Assembly (NCBI RefSeq): GCF_963675635.1
Contig: NZ_OY776488.1
Coordinates: forward strand, 1,157,740-1,221,739
Reading direction: 5' to 3'
Source: an uncultured Pseudodesulfovibrio sp.
Lineage (GTDB): Bacteria; Desulfobacterota; Desulfovibrionia; Desulfovibrionales; Desulfovibrionaceae
Length of the DNA stretch: 64,000 bases
Shown: piece after piece, positions 16,211 through 25,403 of the stretch
Numbering within the stretch: the stretch's first letter is position 1
Layout: every line of letters begins with the position of its first letter
Notes under the pieces: generated by a model
Database searches by the model: none
Told to the model about the DNA's origin: nothing
The model's input: the letters and a program-made list of their open reading frames with translations, nothing else
Program-made: the position numbers and the translations under genes

Positions 16211-17518
16211 TTAATTCTGCGACTTCATCAAAGCCTTATCCAGATCCTCTATAATGTCTTCAATATCCTCCAACCCAACGGAGATGCGAATCAAATCCGG
16301 GGGGACACCGGCAGCCAATTGTTCTTCCGGAGTGGATTGACCGTGTGTTGTGGATGCAGGATGAATGACTAACGTCTTGGCATCCAGAATGTTTGCCAGA
16401 TGAGAACACAGTTCTACGGAATCAATAAACTTGCGCCCCGCCTCAAGCCCTCCCTTCACGCCAAAACCAAAAACAGCGCCCGGTCCGAGAGGAAAGGTGT
16501 TCTTGGCACGATCATGATCGGGATGCATGGGAAGTCCTGCATAATTGACCCATTCCACCGCATAGTGCGTATCCAGGAATTCGGCCACTTTCTGAGCATT
16601 TTCACAATGCCTGTGAGCACGAATCGGCAGAGTTTCCATGCCTTGAATAATAAGAAAACTGTTATGCGGCGAAATAGTGGCCCCGGTGTCACGAAGTAAA
16701 CCAATCCGCACCTTGGCCGTAAAAGCCGGACACGACTTTCCAGCGGCTCCACCTAGGGCTTCCCACAGATTGACATTATTATATGTCGGGTCAGGCGCGG
16801 CTATCTCTGGATATTTCCCGCCTTTACCCCAGTCAAAAGTGCCCTTTTCAACGATGGCGCCCCCCATGGCAACACCATGACCGCCAATGATTTTTGTCAA
16901 TGAATGCACGACAATGTCACACCCAAAATCAAATGGATTGAACATAGGCGGCGGCGCAACAGTAGAATCAAGGATAAACGGCAAACCGTGTCTGTGTGCC
17001 ACATCGGCTATACCAAGAAGGTCATCAACATTGCACCGCGGGTTGCCAATGGATTCGCTGTAAACCAAGCGGGTATTCTCGTCGATGGCCGCTTCAAAGT
17101 TGACAGGATCGCTTGAATCAACAAAACGGGCCTCAATACCGAACCGTTTCAAAGTGTACTCAAACAATGTTTGGGTTCCGCCATAAAGGTTGGACCCTGT
17201 AACAAAATTCTGACCGGCAGAACAAATGGTAGTGACCGCATAAAAGATCGCGGCCATGCCCGAAGCCACGGCAACCGCTCCGACTCCACCATGGAGTTCG
17301 GCAAGCCGCTTTTCCAAAACATCCGTGGTCGGATTGTTGAGGCGGGTATAAATATACCCCGATTCTTTCAGGGAAAAAAGATCAGCAGCATGCTGCGTAT
17401 CATGGAACATGTACGCCGTTGTCTGATAAATAGGCACTGCCCGCGAGCCCGTTTCCCTGTCCGGAGTATGTCCCGAATGCAGAGCCACCGTCTGTGGTCC
17501 GTAATGTTTATTGGCCAT
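16211..17518 (-). CDS. metY: O-acetylhomoserine sulfhydrylase
   Basis: A 435-residue PLP enzyme of the Cys/Met metabolism family that makes homocysteine from O-acetylhomoserine and sulfide. The PLP lysine lies in VHSLTKIIGGHGVAMGG; upstream are YTRLNNPTTDVLEKRLAELH and SGMAAIFYAV. The length (about 435) and the late block HPASTTHGQSTPEEQLAAGV favour MetY over cystathionine gamma-synthase. AGGAGG sits 9 bases before the ATG at 17518; an ATG two codons upstream is only 3 bases away. Direct sulfhydrylation fits a sulfide-rich cell. I found no SAM riboswitch in the leader. Confidence 0.92.
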   Translation of the reverse strand: MANKHYGPQTVALHSGHTPDRETGSRAVPIYQTTAYMFHDTQHAADLFSLKESGYIYTRLNNPTTDVLEKRLAELHGGVGAVAVASGMAAIFYAVTTICSAGQNFVTGSNLYGGTQTLFEYTLKRFGIEARFVDSSDPVNFEAAIDENTRLVYSESIGNPRCNVDDLLGIADVAHRHGLPFILDSTVAPPPMFNPFDFGCDIVVHSLTKIIGGHGVAMGGAIVEKGTFDWGKGGKYPEIAAPDPTYNNVNLWEALGGAAGKSCPAFTAKVRIGLLRDTGATISPHNSFLIIQGMETLPIRAHRHCENAQKVAEFLDTHYAVEWVNYAGLPMHPDHDRAKNTFPLGPGAVFGFGVKGGLEAGRKFIDSVELCSHLANILDAKTLVIHPASTTHGQSTPEEQLAAGVPPDLIRISVGLEDIEDIIEDLDKALMKSQN

Positions 17519-17730
17519 GGTCATATACCTCCTGTCTGCCGATCTTCAAATCACAGTGCGTCAAAGCAATTATTTTGGCAACACCCTGCCCGGTGAAGAA
17601 AGCCTGGTATCCTACAGTGTACATTGGAACGACAATTGCTAAAAAACGCTCAAGGAACATTTTTCTGACACAGTGTATCCCGCTGTAAAAACGTTTCATT
17701 TTTTCGCTTACTATTGGGGTCAGCGAAATT

Positions 17731-17770
17731 CCCCCGTCCCGGAATTGAGCAGAACCGGGGCGGGGATCAT
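17731..17770 (+). terminator. Strong GC hairpin between metY and trmFO
   Basis: CCCCGTCCCGG (17732-17742) pairs with CCGGGGCGGGG (17755-17765) with one G-U wobble, then ATCA and a T run. The signal is better on the plus strand, yet no plus-strand gene precedes it. On the minus strand it follows the trmFO stop but has an A-C mismatch and a poor T tract. The rest of 17519-17766 carries the metY leader and no gene I can support. Confidence 0.45.
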
Positions 17771-19095
17771 TTTTTCAGGCCAGCGGCCTCTAGCCACGCT
17801 GCGAAGGCTTCCTGCGCACGAATACCGTAGGCTTCCTTGCGCAGCTTCTTCTTCATCTTCTTATTCAATCCTGGCATGAGTCCGAAATTGACATTGGACG
17901 GCTGAAAACGTTTATCCGGAACGGTTTGAAGGTGCCCAAGCAATGCTCCCAAGGCAGTTTCCACAGGAGGCTGGGGCACAGATTCACCCTGCATCCGCAG
18001 TTTCATGGACAAACCGAGCCAAAGGCCACAAGCGGCGGACTCCAGATACCCTTCCACTCCGGTAATCTGACCCGCGAGATAAACCCCGGGCTTGTTCCTG
18101 AGTTGCAGCGTCTCGTCCAGAGCTTCAGGGGCGTTGACGTATGTATTGCGATGAATGGAACCGAGACGTAGAAATTCAGCCTGCTCCAGACCGGGGATCA
18201 TTCTGAAAATACGCTTCTGTTCAGGATATTTGAGCTTTGTCTGAAATCCCACAAGGTTGAAAGCTGTTTTATCCTTGTTCTCCGTACGCAACTGGACAAT
18301 GGCAAATGGACGTTCACCGGTCTTGGGGTCCACAAACCCTACGGGCTTAAGCGGCCCGAAGGCCAACGTCATCTCACCTCGTTCCGCCATGGCTTCCACC
18401 GGCAGACACCCTTCAAAATGAAGCTCTTTCTCGAAATCCCGCGGCTGGACTTTTTCCCCGGCAATCAACTCCGCGACAAAAACTTTGTATTCTTCCTCGC
18501 TCATAGGACAATTCAGGTAGTCATCATCCTCCGGCTTCCAGCGAGAACCCCAGAATGCTTTATCAAAATCAACAGAATCACGAGAAATAATCGGCGCGAT
18601 AGCGTCATAAAAATACAATCGTTCGTCGCCCACCGTCGCCATCAGGCTCTCGGTCAACTCAGCGCTCGCCAAAGGACCGGCGGCAATGATCACTGCATCG
18701 TGCCCTTGCAACTCATCAGCATCAAGAGACTGTATTTCCTGATGAACAACCGTGATCATCTCATGATTTTCAATTTTGTCCGTGATATATTCAGAGAACA
18801 GTGTGCGATCCACAGCCAAAGCGCCACCCGCGGGAACCTGCGTGGCATAGGCGGCTTCCATTATCAGGCTGTCGAGGCTGGACATCTCTTCCTTGAGCAG
18901 CCCGATGGCCGCTGCAGGACCTGTCGCACGAAATGAGTTTGAGCAAACAAGTTCGGCCAACCCGTCCTCGGTATGCGCTTCAGACCGCTTCCCGGGCTTC
19001 ATTTCATACAGCGTAACCGCAATTCCGGCCTCAGCCAGTTGCCACGCGCACTCGGTTCCGGCCAGTCCACCACCAACTATTACCACATGTGCCAT
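17767..19095 (-). CDS. trmFO: Methylenetetrahydrofolate-tRNA-(uracil-5-)-methyltransferase
   Basis: A 442-residue flavoprotein that forms m5U54 in the T loop of tRNA using methylene-THF. It starts AHVVIVGGGLAGTECAWQ, the FAD-binding site, followed by LVCSNSFRATGPAAAIGLLK with the catalytic cysteine region, and VYLAGQITGVEGYLESAA near the C terminus. I chose the ATG at 19095 because the conserved start of the Rossmann fold follows directly; the frame is open further upstream. It is divergent from the peptide-transporter ATPase gene. Confidence 0.95.
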   Translation of the reverse strand: MAHVVIVGGGLAGTECAWQLAEAGIAVTLYEMKPGKRSEAHTEDGLAELVCSNSFRATGPAAAIGLLKEEMSSLDSLIMEAAYATQVPAGGALAVDRTLFSEYITDKIENHEMITVVHQEIQSLDADELQGHDAVIIAAGPLASAELTESLMATVGDERLYFYDAIAPIISRDSVDFDKAFWGSRWKPEDDDYLNCPMSEEEYKVFVAELIAGEKVQPRDFEKELHFEGCLPVEAMAERGEMTLAFGPLKPVGFVDPKTGERPFAIVQLRTENKDKTAFNLVGFQTKLKYPEQKRIFRMIPGLEQAEFLRLGSIHRNTYVNAPEALDETLQLRNKPGVYLAGQITGVEGYLESAACGLWLGLSMKLRMQGESVPQPPVETALGALLGHLQTVPDKRFQPSNVNFGLMPGLNKKMKKKLRKEAYGIRAQEAFAAWLEAAGLKK

Positions 19096-19173
19096 TTCAT
19101 ATCCCCGATATCGTTTACGTTCGCCGCGATATGCCGTATACATGGCCAAACGGAGAACCGTGGAATTCAAAAG

Positions 19174-20142
19174 ATGACCAAACCCCTTCTGGACATAGAC
19201 AAGCTCACGACCTGCTTTTCCTCGCACCAAGGCATAGCCAAGGCGGTGGATACCGTCAGCCTTTCCTTTATGCAAGGAGAAACCCTGGCTATCGTGGGCG
19301 AATCAGGCTGTGGAAAAACCGTGCTCGCCCTTTCCATTCTCGGACTTATACCCGATCCACCGGGCCGCGTCACCGAAGGACGTATTCTTTACAAAGGCCA
19401 AGACCTGCTCGACATGTCCGAGACTGAGCTCATGCAGATCAGAGGCAATCATATTTCCATGATTTTTCAAGAGCCTATGACTGCACTCAATCCGGTCTTC
19501 CGCATTGACGATCAGATAGCCGAACCACTCCGCCTACATCAGGGGTTTTCCAAAAAAGAAGCCCTCGACAAAGTGGTGGACGCTCTCGACATGGTTGGTA
19601 TCCCCAATCCTACCGCCATTGCCAAAGCATTCCCGCATGAATTATCCGGCGGCATGCGCCAGCGGGTGATGATCGCCATGTCCATCGCATGCAACCCTGA
19701 CATTCTCATTGCCGACGAACCAACCACTGCTCTGGACGTGACCATTCAGGCCCAGATTATCGATCTCATGAACGATCTCAAGGATCGCATGAACGGCTCA
19801 CTCATGCTTATCACTCATGACCTCGGCGTTGTCGCTCGCATGGCACAACGGGTCGCAGTCATGTATTCCGGCAAAATAGTTGAACTCTCCGATGTAAAAA
19901 ACCTGTATGCCGACCCGTTGCACCCATATACGCAAGGGCTTCTCGCATCCGTACCAACTTTGGGTGACACCCAACGACTGAACCCCATTCCCGGCATTGT
20001 TCCGGGTATATTCAACCGGCCGCAAGGGTGCCGATTCCATCCCCGATGTCCCAAAGCATATCAGAAATGCTCCCTCATGCTCCCCCCTCTTTTCAAGCCG
20101 GAACCGGGCCGCTCAGTGCGTTGCTGGCTCTATGAAGAGTAA
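19174..20142 (+). CDS. Oligo/dipeptide ABC transporter ATP-binding protein, DppD type
   Basis: A 322-residue ABC ATPase with Walker A GESGCGKT, signature LSGGMRQRV and Walker B ILIADEPTTALD. The C-terminal oligopeptide-transporter extension HPYTQGLLASVPTL and the cysteine-bearing CRFHPRCPKAYQKC identify the Dpp/Opp family. I chose the ATG at 19174; the frame is open upstream. The DppF-type gene follows after 10 bases. Neither permeases nor a binding protein are nearby, so this pair must power subunits encoded elsewhere. Confidence 0.92.
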   Translation: MTKPLLDIDKLTTCFSSHQGIAKAVDTVSLSFMQGETLAIVGESGCGKTVLALSILGLIPDPPGRVTEGRILYKGQDLLDMSETELMQIRGNHISMIFQEPMTALNPVFRIDDQIAEPLRLHQGFSKKEALDKVVDALDMVGIPNPTAIAKAFPHELSGGMRQRVMIAMSIACNPDILIADEPTTALDVTIQAQIIDLMNDLKDRMNGSLMLITHDLGVVARMAQRVAVMYSGKIVELSDVKNLYADPLHPYTQGLLASVPTLGDTQRLNPIPGIVPGIFNRPQGCRFHPRCPKAYQKCSLMLPPLFKPEPGRSVRCWLYEE

Positions 20143-20152
20143 AGGAAACGCC

Positions 20153-21112
20153 ATGCCACCGCTTCTCGAACTCATCAATGTCACCAAACATTTCAAAGTT
20201 ACCAGTGGATTACTGGGACTTCAATCTGGTCTTGTCCGCGCTGTGGATGGCGTTAGCCTGCATGTCAACAAAGGTGAAACCCTGGGACTGGTAGGTGAAT
20301 CAGGATGCGGCAAATCCACATTGGCAAAATGTATCATGGGACTGGAATCCGTCACGAGCGGAGAAGTCATCTTCGACAACAAGGCTCTTTCGACATGGAA
20401 TGAAAAATCCCTGCGCAGCAAGATTCAGATGATCTTTCAAGATCCGTACTCTTCGCTGAACCCACGCCAAAAGATCGGGGCCATCATCCGAGAAGGATTG
20501 GACATTCACAAGATCGGCACCAAAAGCGAGAGACAGGAAAAGGTCAACGGCCTTCTCCAGTTGGTTGGACTCCAGCCCGAACACGGACTTCGATATCCTC
20601 ATGAGTTTTCCGGTGGCCAACGACAACGCGTGGCCGTGGCGCGCACACTTGCTCTGGACCCCAAACTCATCGTCTGTGACGAACCTGTTTCGGCCCTCGA
20701 CGTATCAGTACAGGCTCAGGTTCTCGGCCTGCTTAAAGACCTACAGACACAATTCGGCCTGACTTATGTTTTCATATCGCACGACCTGTCTGTGGTCAGC
20801 CACATCTCTGACAATGTGGCTGTCATGTACCTTGGTCGAATCATGGAGATCGGCTCAAGCAAGGATTTGTTCAATTCTCCCAAACATCCGTATACCCAAG
20901 CTCTTCTGTCCGCCGTACTGCTACCAGACCCAACCAGTATTCCCAAACGAATTCCATTGACCGGCGACCTGCCCAGTCCAATGAATCCGCCAACCGGCTG
21001 CCCATTTCACCCACGCTGCCCCCTAGCATTCGACAAATGCAAAAAAGATCGCCCAGAACTCATGGGCGGAGAATCTGGCACCAAGGTCGCATGTTGGCTT
21101 CATAACGCCTGA
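20153..21112 (+). CDS. Oligo/dipeptide ABC transporter ATP-binding protein, DppF type
   Basis: A 319-residue partner of the preceding ATPase. Walker A is GESGCGKST, the Q-loop region is [17 protein letters not shown], the signature is [15 protein letters not shown], and Walker B is [12 protein letters not shown]. The C-terminal family tail [14 protein letters not shown] is present. AAGGAA lies 6 bases before the chosen ATG; an in-frame ATG at 20132 would overlap dppD. The product forms a heterodimer with the upstream ATPase in peptide, nickel or related uptake systems. Confidence 0.92.
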   Translation: MPPLLELINVTKHFKVTSGLLGLQSGLVRAVDGVSLHVNKGETLGLVGESGCGKSTLAKCIMGLESVTSGEVIFDNKALSTWNEKSLRSKIQMIFQDPYSSLNPRQKIGAIIREGLDIHKIGTKSERQEKVNGLLQLVGLQPEHGLRYPHEFSGGQRQRVAVARTLALDPKLIVCDEPVSALDVSVQAQVLGLLKDLQTQFGLTYVFISHDLSVVSHISDNVAVMYLGRIMEIGSSKDLFNSPKHPYTQALLSAVLLPDPTSIPKRIPLTGDLPSPMNPPTGCPFHPRCPLAFDKCKKDRPELMGGESGTKVACWLHNA

Positions 21113-21210
21113 CATCTGTATGGATCAAACAAGTCTGAATCTGTCTCTGGACCACTTCAATCTGTTCCGGCACTATGTTGCGACACAACCAATAATTTCA
21201 AGGAAGGGAT

Positions 21211-21774
21211 ATGCTAACTCGTCAAGAAGCTTTTGAACTGTTGAAAGAACACAACACCGAAGCCAATCTCATCAACCACGCACTGGAATCAGAAGCCGTC
21301 ATGCGCGGTCTGGCTGCCAGACTGGGGCAGGATGAAGAACTCTGGGGTATCACCGGCCTGCTCCACGACCTCGACTACACAGTCACCAAGGAAGTTCACG
21401 ATCGCCATGGACTGGACAGCGTTGACCTGCTCACAGACAAACTCCCGGACGAAGCTCTCGCCGCAATCCGCCGTCATGCATATGAAATGAATGGCTCGGA
21501 TAAACCGGAAACCAATTTTGACTATGCTTTACGCTGCGGCGAAACCGTAACCGGCCTTGTCCACGCAGGTGCGCTGGTTCGCCCCACCAAAATCGATGGA
21601 ATGAAACCCAAGAGTCTGAAAAAGAAAATGAAGGACAAAGCGTTTGCCGCCAGTGTCAACCGCGACTGTATCCGTGAATGTGACAAGATAGGTCTGGAGC
21701 TGGGAGAATTCCTTGAAATCGCCATAAACTCCATCACTGCCATAGCTCCCGAAGTCGGCCTGGTTGCCGAATAA
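21211..21774 (+). CDS. HD-domain phosphohydrolase (substrate unknown)
   Basis: A 187-residue protein with an HD domain: NLINHALESEAVMRGLAAR, GLLHDLDYTVT and DEALAAIRRHAYEMNG supply the metal-binding His and Asp residues. This type is common in anaerobes and often annotated only as HD/HDIG protein. AAGGAAGGG lies just before the ATG. It stands between the DppF-type gene and the ECF-T gene with about 100 bases on each side. Nothing in sequence tells the substrate. Confidence 0.85.
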   Translation: MLTRQEAFELLKEHNTEANLINHALESEAVMRGLAARLGQDEELWGITGLLHDLDYTVTKEVHDRHGLDSVDLLTDKLPDEALAAIRRHAYEMNGSDKPETNFDYALRCGETVTGLVHAGALVRPTKIDGMKPKSLKKKMKDKAFAASVNRDCIRECDKIGLELGEFLEIAINSITAIAPEVGLVAE

Positions 21775-21888
21775 TTTTCTGCAACCGGCAGCATCGCAAG
21801 GCGTTGCCGGTTGCACGAATCCCCGTTTTGTACTACTTCTCGTCTCCTGATTGAATTTCACTACATTTCAGAGAACGAGAGAACACAC

Positions 21889-22659
21889 ATGGCCGCCATC
21901 ACTGAACATTTCGCTTCAGGAGAATCCCTCATCCACCGGATTGATCCTCGTGTCCGGTTGCTGTGCGGCGCACTTGTCACCATACCACTGGCCACCCTGA
22001 ACTCTCAACCACCGGCGATACTGGGACTTGCCTTTGGCTCCCTGCTTATACTCGCGGCTCGGTTAAACCTCGTCAAAGTCCTCAAACGACTGGCAGTGGT
22101 AAACACCTTTATTCTCTTCCTCTGGCTCTTTTTGCCCTTCTCCCTACCAGGAAACGCCATATGGTCATTCGGACCGTTTAACGCCACGACAGAGGGCGTA
22201 AACCTGGCACTGCTCATCACCATCAAGTCAAACGCCATCGTTTTGACCCTCATGGCACTCATGGGCACCATTTCCATCCAGAATCTCGGGCCAGCCATCC
22301 AACAACTCGGCATACATCAAAAGCTCTGCCATATTCTTCTGTTCACTTACCGCTATATTTTCGTGATCCATCAGGAATACATGACCATGCGCACAGCCAT
22401 GCAGGCCCGAGGCTTCAAGCCCAGAACCAATGCGCATACATATCGTTCATATGCATGGCTGGTGGGAATGCTGCTGGTCAAGAGTTGGGACCGTGCCGAA
22501 CGGGTCCAGGGAGCCATGCGTTGTCGAGGCTTTCATGGTCGCTTCTATTCTCTCACCGAATTTTCAACAAAACCGACAGATTTCATTTTCCTGACGGTCT
22601 GTCTCATGTTCACCGCACGGATCATTCAACTGGAATTCTTCCCCGGAGTACTGCCATGA
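21889..22659 (+). CDS. ECF transporter transmembrane (T) protein, CbiQ-like
   Basis: A 256-residue membrane protein with about five segments. It has the start RIDPRVRLLCGALVTIPLAT and the two cytoplasmic Ala-Arg-Gly-type coupling motifs as MQARGFKPR and MRCRGFHGR, which bind the ATPase. This is the T component of energy-coupling-factor transporters for cobalt, nickel, biotin or other vitamins. The ATG at 21889 is chosen by homology to the family start. The ATPase gene overlaps its stop codon (ATGA). No CbiM/CbiN or other S component is encoded next to it. Confidence 0.88.
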   Translation: MAAITEHFASGESLIHRIDPRVRLLCGALVTIPLATLNSQPPAILGLAFGSLLILAARLNLVKVLKRLAVVNTFILFLWLFLPFSLPGNAIWSFGPFNATTEGVNLALLITIKSNAIVLTLMALMGTISIQNLGPAIQQLGIHQKLCHILLFTYRYIFVIHQEYMTMRTAMQARGFKPRTNAHTYRSYAWLVGMLLVKSWDRAERVQGAMRCRGFHGRFYSLTEFSTKPTDFIFLTVCLMFTARIIQLEFFPGVLP

Positions 22660-23372
22660 ATCATGCGATAATCGAGCTGAAAGATGTCAGCTACGCATTC
22701 CCGAACCGGGACAACGCCTTGAACAAACTGAACTTTCATTTACACCATGGCGAAAAGCTCGGGCTGTTCGGACCAAACGGCGCAGGTAAGACCACCATGC
22801 TGCATATTCTCATGGGGCTGATCACGCCTGATCAGGGAACAGTGGAACTCTTCGGCGTACCCATGACCCAGCATAAGATCTTTGATGCAGCGCGATTGAA
22901 AATCGGCTTCCTGTTCCAACATTCCGACGACCAACTATTCTGCCCTACTGTACTCGACGACGTAGCCTTCGGGCCACTAAATCAAGGATTGTCCAAAGAG
23001 GCAGCCGCAGCACGAGCGCGAGAGGCGTTGGCTATTGTGGGATTATCAGAATTTGAAGACCGGATTCCCCACCGCATGTCAGGGGGAGAGAAAAAACTCG
23101 TAGCGCTGGCAACGATACTCGCCATGCGTCCTGAAGTGCTCGTGCTGGATGAGCCGACAACAGGGTTGTCACCCGAGGCCAAGGAAAGACTTATTCAGAT
23201 ATTGCAAGGTCTTGACATGGCACGGCTGGTGGTTTCACACGATCCAGACTTCCTTGCAGCGACCACGGACCGACTCATCGCCATGCGCGACGGACGCATC
23301 AGACCTGGAGAACTCAAACCACACACTCATGTTCACGTCCATGAAGAGGGCGATATCCCCCACCAGCACTAA
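22656..23372 (+). CDS. ECF transporter ATPase, CbiO-like
   Basis: A 238-residue ABC ATPase with Walker A FGPNGAGKTTML, Q-loop FLFQHSDDQLFCPTV, signature MSGGEKKLVALATIL and Walker B VLVLDEPTTGLSP. The sequence FQ(H/N)(S/P)DDQLF is typical of ECF ATPases. The last 16 residues are histidine-rich, HTHVHVHEEGDIPHQH, a likely metal-binding tail that favours a cobalt or nickel role. It starts inside the T gene's stop (ATGA). The gene ends 12 bases from the convergent CheY-like gene, leaving no room for a terminator. Confidence 0.9.
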   Translation: MNHAIIELKDVSYAFPNRDNALNKLNFHLHHGEKLGLFGPNGAGKTTMLHILMGLITPDQGTVELFGVPMTQHKIFDAARLKIGFLFQHSDDQLFCPTVLDDVAFGPLNQGLSKEAAAARAREALAIVGLSEFEDRIPHRMSGGEKKLVALATILAMRPEVLVLDEPTTGLSPEAKERLIQILQGLDMARLVVSHDPDFLAATTDRLIAMRDGRIRPGELKPHTHVHVHEEGDIPHQH

Positions 23373-23384
23373 AAGAACAAATCC

Positions 23385-23783
23385 CTAGCAGGTTGAAGTG
23401 CAAACCTTCAGGATTTTTTTACGCAACTGGTCCGTGCTGAATGGTTTGACGATGTAATTTGACACCCCAAGCTTGACCGCAGCCATGACGTTTTCCCTGA
23501 AGGACTCAGCCGTGACCATAATAAAAGGGATGCACTTGTATTCATCATTACCACGAACCAAGGCAAGAAACTCCTCGCCAGACATTTTGGGCATCTTGTG
23601 ATCCGACAAGATAAGATCAATAGGTTCCCGTTGGACTATCGCCCACGCGGCATCCCCATCATCAGCTGTAACCACATTTTTTAACCCCATATCTTTGAGG
23701 GAGGTTTTGAGGATTCGCCGCATGGTACTGGAATCATCCACCACCAAAATGCGCATATTAATATCAAGAGAGCTATCTGTCAT
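23385..23783 (-). CDS. Single-domain CheY-like response regulator
   Basis: A 132-residue receiver domain with no output domain. The acidic pair is Asp16-Asp17 in ILVVDDSSTMRRI, the phospho-acceptor is Asp61 in ILSDHKMPKMSG, and Thr91 and Lys113 (IVKPF) complete the site. The sequence resembles CheY, so it may bind the flagellar motor or act in a phosphorelay. The ATG at 23783 is preferred to a TTG two codons earlier. No kinase is adjacent; the nearest relay part in the window is the Hpt protein at 57078. Confidence 0.92.
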   Translation of the reverse strand: MTDSSLDINMRILVVDDSSTMRRILKTSLKDMGLKNVVTADDGDAAWAIVQREPIDLILSDHKMPKMSGEEFLALVRGNDEYKCIPFIMVTAESFRENVMAAVKLGVSNYIVKPFSTDQLRKKILKVCTSTC

Positions 23784-23926
23784 TGGCAATTCTTCTTTTA
23801 ATATTCGAAGGATACGTCAAAATAAGTCGCAAAATTCATACCAGAGAGAAATAGTACCTCAAGCGTTAATTGTTCGCAATCCATTTAGAGAATGCATAAA
23901 AGTATAGTCAATCCAGGCATTCCCCC

Positions 23927-23954
23927 TTGGCAACCGGGAAAAGCGACCTATAAT
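23927..23954 (+). promoter_or_regulatory. Sigma70 promoter for the MATE/DUF2156/phosphodiesterase run
   Basis: TTGGCA (23927-23932) and a perfect TATAAT (23949-23954) are 16 bases apart. The predicted start near 23961 leaves a leader of about 40 bases to the MATE ATG. This is one of the best promoter matches in the window. Confidence 0.65.
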
Positions 23955-24002
23955 AGTAGACGGCCTGCCAAGTTCGGCCTGCCTGCAAACCACCCTTGAA
24001 CC

Positions 24003-25394
24003 ATGTCCGACACACTCACAGCCAACATGTCGCGCGCGCCGTACCGCACCATCTGGAACCTGGCCTGGCCCCAGCTCCTGATGATGCTTTTCCATTTTCT
24101 CATCGGATTGGCTGACGTATGGGTTGCCGGTTACATCAATCGCGAAGTCCAGGCGTCACTGGGCATCATTTCCCAATCCCTCTTCTTCCTCCTGGTTGTA
24201 GCCATGGCCGTTGCAAATGGCGCCGTTGCAGCCATCAGCCAATCACTGGGAGCGGGGTTGATCATGCGCGTCAAGCGGTACATTGGCCTTTGTCTCATTC
24301 TGGCTGCCATCCTTGGCGGCATATTCCTGTTTGCCGGCCTGCCGCTCAAGAACCTCATACTTGTCGCCTTGCAGATCCCTCTAGAGATGCGGCCCGTCAC
24401 CGAGTACTTCCTGACAGTCTACCTCCTGTTGTTACCGCCCTACTACATGTTGCTCATCACTAACGCTATTTTTCGGGCGCGCAAACAGGTCATATACCCA
24501 CTCTATTCAATGATCCTCGTCACCGCACTCAATACAGTGCTTGACCTTGGCCTTGGGCTCGGATGGTTTGGCATGCCGAACATCGGATTCAAAGGATTGG
24601 CTTGGGCAACGTTTGCCTCCGTAACAGCCGGAGCGATTCTCAACCTCACGGTTCTCGCCAAACAAGGCCTGCTCAAACCGAACAGTTTTGCCCCATGGCG
24701 ATGGATGAAACGGGCGACACCCTATCTTTTCAAGGTAGCGTGGCCGTCTGGCCTCATGCAGATCGTCTGGCATTCAGGCTATATGGTTCTGTATGCCATC
24801 ACTGCCAGCCTTCCATGGAACGCAGTAAACGCGCTGGCAGGCATGGCTATCGGCCTTCGCATCGAGGCACTGCTCTTTCTCCCCGCCTTTGCATTCAACA
24901 TGACGGCCAGCATCCTGATCGGTCATTATCTTGGTGCCAGACAACCCGAGGAAGCGAGAAAATTCGGTTTCCGCATTCTCAGGATCGGCCTCATTTCAAT
25001 CACACTTTTTTCCATTGTCGTCTGGCAGTTCATCGGACCATGGGTCGATCTGCTGACCCGTGACGCTGCCGTTGCCGCTCAGGCCGTGAGCTATCTCAAG
25101 TGGAACATGATCGCCATTCCGTTCACCCTGACCAGCATGATTCTGGCTGGTGCTTTCAACGGTGCGGGAGCGACCATGTACAATATGTTCATCATGGGTG
25201 CGGCAACCTGGGGACTCAGACTACCGCTGGCATATGGTCTTGGGCATATCATCATGAAAGATGCTGAAGGGATATGGATTGCCATGCTCTGCTCACAGAT
25301 TATCCAGTCTTCTGTTCTTCTCTACTTCTTCACCTTCAAAAACTGGCAACGTTTCGCTATGATCAAGAATAGAAACGGCCACAACGGACACTAA
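24003..25394 (+). CDS. MATE-family efflux or flippase protein
   Basis: A 463-residue inner-membrane protein with about twelve helices. It opens with the MATE pattern RTIWNLAWPQLLMMLFHFLI then GLADVWVAGYI, and the second half repeats the fold with GLRIEALLFLPAFAFNMTAS. MATE proteins export cationic drugs or metabolites by Na+ or H+ antiport; the wider MOP superfamily also contains lipid flippases. It is followed after 9 bases by a DUF2156 acyltransferase gene, so a role with lipids is possible but not shown. Confidence 0.88.
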   Translation: MSDTLTANMSRAPYRTIWNLAWPQLLMMLFHFLIGLADVWVAGYINREVQASLGIISQSLFFLLVVAMAVANGAVAAISQSLGAGLIMRVKRYIGLCLILAAILGGIFLFAGLPLKNLILVALQIPLEMRPVTEYFLTVYLLLLPPYYMLLITNAIFRARKQVIYPLYSMILVTALNTVLDLGLGLGWFGMPNIGFKGLAWATFASVTAGAILNLTVLAKQGLLKPNSFAPWRWMKRATPYLFKVAWPSGLMQIVWHSGYMVLYAITASLPWNAVNALAGMAIGLRIEALLFLPAFAFNMTASILIGHYLGARQPEEARKFGFRILRIGLISITLFSIVVWQFIGPWVDLLTRDAAVAAQAVSYLKWNMIAIPFTLTSMILAGAFNGAGATMYNMFIMGAATWGLRLPLAYGLGHIIMKDAEGIWIAMLCSQIIQSSVLLYFFTFKNWQRFAMIKNRNGHNGH

Positions 25395-25403
25395 AGGATT
25401 TAC

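Noticed and set aside
17519-17766. Possible SAM or SAH riboswitch before metY
   Set aside because: I looked for the conserved SAM-I, SAM-II and SAH cores on the minus strand and saw none.
21121-21237. A 38-codon frame between the DppF-type gene and the HD gene
   Set aside because: It has no ribosome-binding site and runs into the HD gene; the HD gene's own site lies inside it.
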